A program made the translations under genes and the position numbers. This document shows positions 5,737 through 11,000 of a stretch of DNA of 11,000 nucleotides, piece by piece. Under the pieces are notes generated by a model that did no database searches, was not told the origin of the DNA, and saw only the letters and a program-made list of their open reading frames with translations. The stretch is from Bdellovibrionales bacterium (lineage in GTDB: Bacteria > Bdellovibrionota > UBA1018 > CAIMNF01): assembly GCA_947457605.1 (NCBI GenBank), contig CANGWP010000068.1, positions 1-11,000 of the forward strand, written 5' to 3'. Position 1 is the first letter of the stretch; each line of letters starts with the position of its first letter.

Positions 5737-7432
5737 CGGTATCTCCCGCGAAATCCGATCCGAATCCATATCCGGTCAGGCGATTTCGATAGTAATAAAG
5801 CAAGTTCATGTCGTCTGTGGCAAAGGCCCCGTCCTCGAGCTTCACAACCTTGGCATCATGGAAGAGTCCAAGCTGACGCACTCCGTCCTCGACCCAAATC
5901 TTCACATCCCCGCAATGAAGCGGATTTGAAAGATGCAATCGTCCCTGATCGGAGGCGTCTTTCACGAGTTTAAAGCTCCGCTCCGCCTCCTCAAAAAATC
6001 GGGCTGCAGGGACCATGCGCTGGGCGCGAGAGAGACGAAGGAACCGGAACAAATCAAGGCCTGGATAGCTTTTCTTAAGCGCCTCAAAAAGGGAATACGC
6101 GACCAGATGCGAGCTCAGTACCACGTTCTCGGCGTGGTAGCGCTCTGAAATTTTTTTCCCAAGAAGCGCCGTGTATTCGCGATCGCGCTGGGGAACCGCC
6201 ATCACCTCACCCTTTGTCATGAAATACCGCTTGGGATCAATCTGCGTACCGTTTGGTCCGAGAGAAATCCCGTTTTCATCGACGAAATTCCCGAAAACAT
6301 CGAGCGGCCGTCCCACCCGGATCCACATTTCGGAGCGGGTCGAAAAGAGCTTCCAAAAAAAGTTCATGATCTTGAAAAACGGTACCGCTTCGCCTCCATC
6401 GTTTGGCATGAAACGGTGCTTGCCTGCGGATTCAAGATAATCCTCGATCAAGGAAGAGGCCTCGAAAACAAAGGGGTAATTCATCACCATGGGAACCACA
6501 TAAATATTGGGATTCGGATGCCCCTCCTGATACCGCTCGAGTTGAGCCTGAAGAGCGGTGCCCAGGAGTCCAAGCTTCAAGTGGCTTTCGATTGCACCGG
6601 ACCTCACCCGGCCTCCGGCAGGAAAGAAAATGCTATGAATCCCGCGCTTTAAAATACTGGTCGAGTAATTCTTAAGCGCATTCTTATACACTTGACTCGA
6701 TTTCTGGCGATCCACCGTATAGGCACCAAGTCTTGACATCGAGAAGCTCAGCAGCGGATTGCTGAAAAGATTGAGTCCCGCTCCATAGGCAAAGGGTGGC
6801 AGCGACATCAGATGGATCACATACCCGATCAACACACTGTCGATGTTGCTCAAGTGCGTGGGTACCAAAAGAATCGTCCCTTTTTTCGAAAGACGCTGGA
6901 GGTGCTCCACCTGCCCCACCACACGCAATCTGCTTTGAAGACTCTCACTCATTCCGAAAGGAGAAAAGCGCTTCACGCTTGCCGCATTCAGAAGCCAGCT
7001 GAAAAACCATGGAACCATGCGGATCGCGAAATCGTACATTTTCGGCTCGAAGTTTCCGCAAATCTCCACCGCAAAATGTTCGGTGAATCGCCGTAACAAA
7101 TCCCGGTTGTCCTCGAGTCCGACCGTACCCTTCAACCTGCCTTGGATCTCTCCGATGAATTTCCGGTCCCGTGCGTTTCTCGACGCAAGATTCGGGGAAC
7201 TAAACCAGCTGGTGCGTGCCTTTCGGATCCGGATTCGTTCCTGATAGAGGGTCTCCTCGATCAACATCCGAGGATCGCCGCGGGACAAATCCCCCATTGT
7301 GCGCCGAACCACTTCCTCAATGATCGATTCGCGATAATCGCGATCATCCAAACGGTAAATTTCTCCCCGGACTGCAGGATGATGCTCAAAGCGAACTGCG
7401 GGATTGGACCCGGTGCGGGGATCAATGATCAT
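5714..7432 (-). CDS. PlsB/PlsC-type acyltransferase, probable glycerol-3-phosphate acyltransferase
   Basis: A 572-residue protein whose central part (about 165-380) is an LPLAT acyltransferase domain. Motif I is PTHLSNID (191-198) with the catalytic HX4D pair His193/Asp198; motif II is GAYTVDR (236-242); motif III is FFPAGGRVRSG (269-279); motif IV is VPMVMNYP (313-320). Motif III has Ala272 where PlsB and PlsC usually have Glu. The flanking regions, about 165 residues N-terminal and 190 C-terminal, resemble the layout of PlsB-type glycerol-3-phosphate acyltransferases rather than short PlsC enzymes, though E. coli PlsB is much longer (about 807 residues). No confident membrane span is visible apart from a hydrophobic patch about 139-151. 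Overlap with gpsA supports glycerol-3-phosphate as substrate; lysophosphatidate or another acceptor is possible. Translation starts at ATG 7432, 22 bases after the EamA stop, with GGA upstream. Confidence 0.85.
   Translation of the reverse strand: MIIDPRTGSNPAVRFEHHPAVRGEIYRLDDRDYRESIIEEVVRRTMGDLSRGDPRMLIEETLYQERIRIRKARTSWFSSPNLASRNARDRKFIGEIQGRLKGTVGLEDNRDLLRRFTEHFAVEICGNFEPKMYDFAIRMVPWFFSWLLNAASVKRFSPFGMSESLQSRLRVVGQVEHLQRLSKKGTILLVPTHLSNIDSVLIGYVIHLMSLPPFAYGAGLNLFSNPLLSFSMSRLGAYTVDRQKSSQVYKNALKNYSTSILKRGIHSIFFPAGGRVRSGAIESHLKLGLLGTALQAQLERYQEGHPNPNIYVVPMVMNYPFVFEASSLIEDYLESAGKHRFMPNDGGEAVPFFKIMNFFWKLFSTRSEMWIRVGRPLDVFGNFVDENGISLGPNGTQIDPKRYFMTKGEVMAVPQRDREYTALLGKKISERYHAENVVLSSHLVAYSLFEALKKSYPGLDLFRFLRLSRAQRMVPAARFFEEAERSFKLVKDASDQGRLHLSNPLHCGDVKIWVEDGVRQLGLFHDAKVVKLEDGAFATDDMNLLYYYRNRLTGYGFGSDFAGDTDEKGFLV
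5743..5747 (-). promoter_or_regulatory. Ribosome binding site that fixes the gpsA start
   Basis: GGGAG on the minus strand, 6 bases before ATG 5736, located inside the acyltransferase coding sequence. It favours 5736 over the upstream in-frame ATG at 5769. Confidence 0.75.
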
Positions 7433-7454
7433 AAGGTTCCATTCTCATCTTTTT

Positions 7455-8372
7455 TTATTCTCTTCCATGCCTTGAGGTGAGTAAAACAGAAAGTAGGATC
7501 AGTCCGGCACCAACCCACTGACCCAGCGTCAAATTCTCGTCAAGAAAGAGTGCCGCAAGCGCAAGAGTGAACACCAGCTCAAGAGTCGAGAGAAGAGCCG
7601 CCCGAACCGCTCCCACCCGCTTCATCCCTGCGTACAAGGTCGCAAAGGGCAAAACGGTCGAAAAAACAGAAAGTCCTGCAATCGCCAAGATTGCTTGCTT
7701 TCCTGACTCTGGAAACGCGGGCGCTCCGTTGAGCATTTCTACTCCCGCAAGAATCGCAAACACGAACAAACTGCCCGCCACCACCCCGCTGCTCACCCAA
7801 AGCGGATCTGAATCCCTCGTGACCCGATTGCCGACCAGAATGTAAACCGCATACCACCCCCCTGTAAGAAGGCCTGCAATCAAACCCGTGGGATCGGAGA
7901 GCGGTGAATTCGTGGACTGCGAAGCACTCCCAAACACACCTGCAGTGAGAACACTTCCCAGGAGCGCAACACCGACGAGAAATCCGCCCCGCAAGCCCAT
8001 TTGCTCCTTTAGAAAAAAATGGGAAATCAAGGCCACAAAAGCCGGATACAAATAAAGAAAAATTCCGGTCAGTGCAGCTCCAAAATGCTCCAGAGTCACA
8101 AAAAACAGGGAGGCCTCAACTCCGATGCCAATCACCCCAAGTCCAAAAGAAACGAAAAGCGTTTTCAGGGGCGGCCTGCCTCCTTTCGTCGAGAAAACCA
8201 GGAGAACCATCAGGGGAAGCGCAAACAGAAAGCGGTAAAACAGGGCCAGATTCCGGGATAATCCGGCAGCAAAAGCAAGCTTTCCAAAGATTCCAAGGGT
8301 GGCGAATCCAAAACTCGATGCAATGACCAGAAATGACCCCATGAAACATTTGTATCGGTCGCATGCTTCCAT
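7455..8372 (-). CDS. EamA/DMT-family membrane transporter
   Basis: A 305-residue inner-membrane protein of the drug/metabolite transporter superfamily, with about ten hydrophobic segments arranged as two EamA repeats (about 13-145 and 162-298). The second repeat ends with the family pattern around Glu265 (STLELVFTLALAALFLDE) and the closing helix GQWVGAGLILLSVLL (284-298). Substrates of this family cannot be read from sequence; known members export amino acids, purines or other metabolites. The first repeat begins close to Met11 (ATG 8342). ATG 8372 has GGGGA 5 bases upstream, and ATG 8342 has no evident ribosome site, so 8372 is listed, but the shorter start is quite possible. The 5' end overlaps or abuts the divergent methyltransferase gene. 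It is the first gene of the minus-strand run leading into lipid synthesis. Confidence 0.88.
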   Translation of the reverse strand: MEACDRYKCFMGSFLVIASSFGFATLGIFGKLAFAAGLSRNLALFYRFLFALPLMVLLVFSTKGGRPPLKTLFVSFGLGVIGIGVEASLFFVTLEHFGAALTGIFLYLYPAFVALISHFFLKEQMGLRGGFLVGVALLGSVLTAGVFGSASQSTNSPLSDPTGLIAGLLTGGWYAVYILVGNRVTRDSDPLWVSSGVVAGSLFVFAILAGVEMLNGAPAFPESGKQAILAIAGLSVFSTVLPFATLYAGMKRVGAVRAALLSTLELVFTLALAALFLDENLTLGQWVGAGLILLSVLLTSRHGRE

Positions 8373-9112
8373 TACAATCCCCGAAAGTGAAACCGCTTCA
8401 ATTCCCGCTCCTCGACTACGACATGCTTACGACCATCGAAAAGATGGGGTCGATTCCACTTCATCTTTGGTCGATCCGGAACATGGATCGCGCTCTCGAT
8501 GATCTGTGCCTCCGTTACGCCCCTGAAACTCCCGAAGAGGAGTCGAGACTTCTGGACCTTTGTCCCTACTTTGCGACCATCTGGCCTTCGGCTCGTGCTC
8601 TGGGAGCCTTCATGAGTGAACGTAAATCCCGCTTCACCAAAAAATCGGGGATCGAGGTTGGATGCGGTCTCGGCCTCCCCTCCATTCTTGCGGCAAAGAT
8701 CGGCTCCTCGGTGCTGGCTACAGACTTTCATCCGGATGTACCCTATTGGCTCGAAAAAAATGCAAGCCTGAACCAAGTCAAGATTCCCTATGCTCACTGG
8801 GATTGGACCAATCCAAAACCCGGTTCTGAAATCCGGCTTGGATCGTATGACTTCGTGCTTGCAAGCGATGTTCTTTATGAGCGGCGCCATCCGGCAGATC
8901 TGGTTTCAGCTCTCAGCCGACTCATAGCGCCGGGCGGATCGATTTTTTTATCAGATCCTGGAAGATCTTATTTGAAGCCTGCACTTGAAGAATTTGAAAA
9001 GCTTGGATTTCAACGCGCCGACTTCATTTTTGAAGTGGAGGAAAGCTCGCATCTGCCGGAACATCGGCTTGAGAAAAAGAGGAGCATTCAGGTTTTTGAG
9101 TTTTCATGCTAG
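8363..9112 (+). CDS. Class I SAM-dependent methyltransferase, Methyltransf_16-like
   Basis: A 249-residue soluble protein with a Rossmann-type methyltransferase core from about 68 to 200. Motif I is IEVGCGLGLPSI (97-108); the acidic end of strand 2 is TDFHPD (120-125); DFVLASDVLYE (163-173) is post-motif II; APGGSIFLSDPG (189-200) completes the core. The PYFATIWPSA segment (68-77) ahead of motif I and the SDVLYE form resemble the Methyltransf_16 group, which includes protein lysine methyltransferases and relatives of nicotinamide N-methyltransferase. The substrate is unknown. ATG 8363 has no Shine-Dalgarno; Met21 (8423) and Met28 (8444) are alternatives, although residues 13-45 look like genuine protein. 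It probably forms an operon with elbB, 9 bases downstream. Confidence 0.85.
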   Translation: MLPLQSPKVKPLQFPLLDYDMLTTIEKMGSIPLHLWSIRNMDRALDDLCLRYAPETPEEESRLLDLCPYFATIWPSARALGAFMSERKSRFTKKSGIEVGCGLGLPSILAAKIGSSVLATDFHPDVPYWLEKNASLNQVKIPYAHWDWTNPKPGSEIRLGSYDFVLASDVLYERRHPADLVSALSRLIAPGGSIFLSDPGRSYLKPALEEFEKLGFQRADFIFEVEESSHLPEHRLEKKRSIQVFEFSC

Positions 9113-9114
9113 GG
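9111..9114 (+). promoter_or_regulatory. Ribosome binding site of elbB overlapping the previous stop
   Basis: AGGG at 9111-9114 lies 7 bases before ATG 9122 and shares its first two bases with the TAG stop of the methyltransferase gene, which points to co-translation of the pair. Confidence 0.5.
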
Positions 9115-9121
9115 TCGCCCC

Positions 9122-9784
9122 ATGAAAAAGAAAATCGCAGTCATTCTTTGCGGATCCGGATTCAAAGACGGCTCTGAAATTCATGAATCCGTTTTTACCC
9201 TGAACGCACTCTCCGAACACGGTGCCGACTATCAATGCTTTGCACAGGATGCCCCCCAGGCAGATGTAGTGGATTGCTTGAGCGGACAGGCGATGAGCGA
9301 ATCCCGCAATCAGCGAGTGGAGTCGGCGCGAATCGCGCGCGGAAACGTGAAAAAACTTTCCGATCTTGATCCGGCACAGTTCGATGCTCTGATTCTTCCC
9401 GGAGGATTTGGCGCAGCAAAGAATCTCTGCGATTACGCATTCAAGGGAATCTCAGCCACAGTCAAGCCCGAAGTTGCACAAGCGTTGGATGGGTTTAAAA
9501 AACTGAAAAAACCCATTGGGGCAATTTGCATCGCCCCAATGGTGCTTGCTCTTCATTTCAAAGGCAAAGGACTCCACCTCACCCTGGGATCGGCGGACGC
9601 TGATCTCGAGGCTCAACTAAATAACCTTGGTCATCACCACAAGGCCTGCAAAGTCACTGAAACTTGCGTCGATGAAGCAAACCTCGTGGTCAGCACTCCC
9701 GCATACATGCACGTGACCCCTGCGATTCACGAAGTGAATCAGGGAATCAAGAACCTGGTCGGATCGGTGCTTTCGATGATTTGA
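9122..9784 (+). CDS. elbB: ElbB, DJ-1/PfpI-superfamily glyoxalase-like protein
   Basis: A 220-residue cytoplasmic protein of normal ElbB length. It aligns by eye with E. coli ElbB throughout: MKKKIAVILCGSGFKDGSEIHE at the start, LSGQAMSESRN (53-63), ESARIARG (67-74), LILPGGFGAAKNL (90-102), the nucleophile-elbow AICIAPM (134-140) with Cys136, and VVSTPAYM (189-196). Glu19 in DGSEIHE corresponds to the acidic partner of the cysteine. ElbB was linked genetically to isoprenoid synthesis, and glyoxalase activity is reported for E. coli ElbB; its physiological role remains unclear. It follows the methyltransferase closely. Its last 38 bases overlap the 3' end of the START gene on the opposite strand. 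Confidence 0.95.
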   Translation: MKKKIAVILCGSGFKDGSEIHESVFTLNALSEHGADYQCFAQDAPQADVVDCLSGQAMSESRNQRVESARIARGNVKKLSDLDPAQFDALILPGGFGAAKNLCDYAFKGISATVKPEVAQALDGFKKLKKPIGAICIAPMVLALHFKGKGLHLTLGSADADLEAQLNNLGHHHKACKVTETCVDEANLVVSTPAYMHVTPAIHEVNQGIKNLVGSVLSMI

Positions 9785-10439
9785 GGATCAGGCTTTTTAC
9801 AGTTTCATTCTCGCCTATATCTTTTTTCTGAAGCTGCCGCCTGAGTCCTGAAATGGTGTCGAGTGGCCACGATTTCTGAAACAGGTTCACCACCCACTTC
9901 GGAATCGCACCTTTCGGATCCGCATGAATCTCGCATGTAAAAAAAGTCTTTTTTTCTTCCAGAAACTTCAGCACAAAAGTGCTGTCAATCAGGGCTCCTC
10001 GAACCACACCCGAGAGCGGTGGTTTTTTCTCGTTCTCGGCTGAATTCATCTTGATGGTGAGCGTAGGCTCGGGCTCCGCCTTGAAACTCACCGTAGAATG
10101 AATCACAAAGTCACGATCCTGAAGGGGCCAGGGGGTTTTCGTTCGATTGTACTCCCACCGGTCGGACTCACTCAGTTTTTCGATGTTATAGGTCTCCACC
10201 ACATCCGCCATCCATTCTTTCTCGCGCTCGACTGCTTCCAAGACTCCTGCTATACGAGCCATGGAGTCCTCGATCAAAGCCTCGCCCCTGAAGGCCACCA
10301 CGGGAGAATCCGGTACCTCTTTTCGTAGCGTCACCACTCCGTCAGAATCCCCGATCTTTTCCCATTCCCCGAGCGCGGCAAATGTCGCGTTCGATCCGAA
10401 GAGCATGAAAATCATCATCACAAACAATTTCTTGTGCAT
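9747..10439 (-). CDS. Exported START-domain lipid-binding-like protein
   Basis: A 230-residue protein with a Sec signal peptide (MHKKLFVMMIFMLFGSNATFA, cleavage likely after Ala21) and a single START/SRPBCC domain over most of the mature part. Typical bacterial START patterns are GEWEKIGDSDGVVTLRKEV (24-42), FRGEALIED (50-58), the core PWPLQDRDFV (103-112), and KGAIPKWVVN (176-185) near the C-terminal helix. START domains have a hydrophobic cavity that binds lipids or sterols; the ligand here is unknown. There is no lipobox or anchor, so the product is probably periplasmic. The final 12 residues are encoded in the overlap with elbB. The start ATG 10439 has GAGAG about 10 bases upstream. It is divergent from the transglycosylase gene. 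Confidence 0.88.
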   Translation of the reverse strand: MHKKLFVMMIFMLFGSNATFAALGEWEKIGDSDGVVTLRKEVPDSPVVAFRGEALIEDSMARIAGVLEAVEREKEWMADVVETYNIEKLSESDRWEYNRTKTPWPLQDRDFVIHSTVSFKAEPEPTLTIKMNSAENEKKPPLSGVVRGALIDSTFVLKFLEEKKTFFTCEIHADPKGAIPKWVVNLFQKSWPLDTISGLRRQLQKKDIGENETVKSLILKSSKAPIRPGS

Positions 10440-10474
10440 ACCGGTGTTCTCTCGAACGAAGCTGCAGAAAGCAA

Positions 10475-10487
10475 GGCAAAGTTTGCC
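10475..10487. repeat. 13-base perfect palindrome in divergent intergenic region
   Basis: GGCAAAGTTTGCC has two perfect 6-base arms around one central G. It lies in the 84-base gap between the divergent START and transglycosylase genes, 35 bases from the START ATG and 36 from GTG 10524. The position fits an operator for a dimeric regulator, but a chance palindrome is possible and no second copy was noticed in the window. Confidence 0.4.
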
Positions 10488-10523
10488 GGCCTCCCCATGA
10501 TCATTGTGTTTTACCCTAAGAGA

Positions 10524-11000
10524 GTGAAAATCTTAGCCTGTTTTTCGTTATTGACCCTTTTGATTTCCGGACAGTCCGGTTTTGCTGGCAATTGTGATTG
10601 CGCCGAGGACCCTTTGGCGAATGGCGGTTGCGGCCTCAAACCAAAAGGCATGTCGACCTCCGCTCCTTTTTCAGAAAACGAGTGCAGTTCGGATGTTTTC
10701 AGCCGCGATTTTTTCCAGGGAATGTTCACTCCTCTTCAAAAGACAAACAAAGAAAGCCTGAATACAACATTCGTGTCGAAATCCAAGCGCGACCTCATCA
10801 ATTACCTGAGCTGCTATCGCGAGAACGACAAGCAGTTCTGCCATTTCAAGAAATCACTCTCTCCCTATGTGGCCTACGCATGCGAAGTGACGAGCCTTCC
10901 TCTCTCCGTAGAAAGTTGCCTTTTGATGAAGGAGAGTTCATTTGATCCGAAGGCCTTGAGTGGCGTCGGAGCCACCGGGTATGCACAACTCATGCCGGAC
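10524..11000 (+). CDS. Exported GH23-type lytic transglycosylase, 5' part only
   Basis: The frame stays open to the window end, giving 159 codons. A signal peptide (KILACFSLLTLLISGQSGFA, cleavage likely after Ala21) precedes a mature N-terminal region of about 95 residues with no recognised domain. The start of a soluble lytic transglycosylase fold follows: KESSFDPKALSGVGATGYAQ at 136-155, where Glu137 is the expected catalytic acid and GATGYAQLMP the following family motif. These enzymes cleave peptidoglycan with formation of 1,6-anhydro ends in the periplasm. The mature part seen contains eight cysteines (24, 26, 36, 54, 97, 106, 120, 132), suggesting disulfides. GTG 10524 gives a clean signal peptide; in-frame ATG 10497 would add nine residues (MIIVFYPKR). 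Neither has a well-placed Shine-Dalgarno. The C-terminal part lies beyond the window. Confidence 0.82.
   Translation, partial: MKILACFSLLTLLISGQSGFAGNCDCAEDPLANGGCGLKPKGMSTSAPFSENECSSDVFSRDFFQGMFTPLQKTNKESLNTTFVSKSKRDLINYLSCYRENDKQFCHFKKSLSPYVAYACEVTSLPLSVESCLLMKESSFDPKALSGVGATGYAQLMPD

Noticed and set aside
5737..5769. Upstream ATG 5769 as the gpsA start
   Set aside because: It adds 11 residues with no family match, while ATG 5736 has GGGAG at ideal spacing.
8372..8890. 172-codon open frame on the minus strand
   Set aside because: It is antisense to the methyltransferase core motifs and looks like a shadow frame.
1..11000. CRISPR arrays, tRNA/rRNA genes, insertion sequences, integrases, toxin-antitoxin or defence modules
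   Set aside because: No regularly spaced repeats, cloverleaf-like segments, terminal inverted repeats or matching protein motifs were seen; the gene content is mostly housekeeping.

Overview
This is a densely packed stretch of bacterial chromosome with moderate G+C, 13 recognisable protein genes and no RNA gene, mobile element or CRISPR array. The gene set (RsmI, YraN, GreB, GpsA, an acyltransferase, MscS, ElbB) is Gram-negative and proteobacteria-like. Exported START-domain and transglycosylase proteins, a standalone STAS protein, and a GreB with an acidic N-terminal extension would fit a delta-proteobacterial or Bdellovibrionota-type organism. That placement is an inference from gene content, not a demonstrated identity.

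Layout. The left edge (1-153) holds a plausible sigma-70-type promoter firing leftward and perhaps the first codons of a gene that leaves the window. Next come rsmI (-), a STAS-domain antagonist (+), yraN (-) and greB (+). A run of five minus-strand genes follows, in transcription order: an EamA transporter, a PlsB/PlsC-type acyltransferase, gpsA, an MscS-family channel and an exported GH26 beta-mannanase-like enzyme. GpsA makes sn-glycerol-3-phosphate and the acyltransferase probably acylates it, so the core of this run is membrane-lipid synthesis, with a membrane-tension channel directly coupled to gpsA. To the right are a plus-strand pair (a class I methyltransferase and elbB), a convergent exported START-domain protein (-), and the first 159 codons of an exported GH23-type lytic transglycosylase (+) cut by the window end.

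The architecture is very compact. Three tail-to-tail pairs have gaps of one base or overlap, the gpsA start lies inside the acyltransferase gene, mscS begins one base after the gpsA stop, and the divergent EamA/methyltransferase starts overlap or nearly touch. I find no convincing rho-independent terminator.

Most of the window is ordinary housekeeping content and I do not see a clear new multi-gene system. The points most worth a second look are the altered motif III in the acyltransferase, the cysteine-rich transglycosylase, the GH26 gene downstream of lipid genes, the methyltransferase-elbB pair, and a 13-base palindrome between the START and transglycosylase genes.
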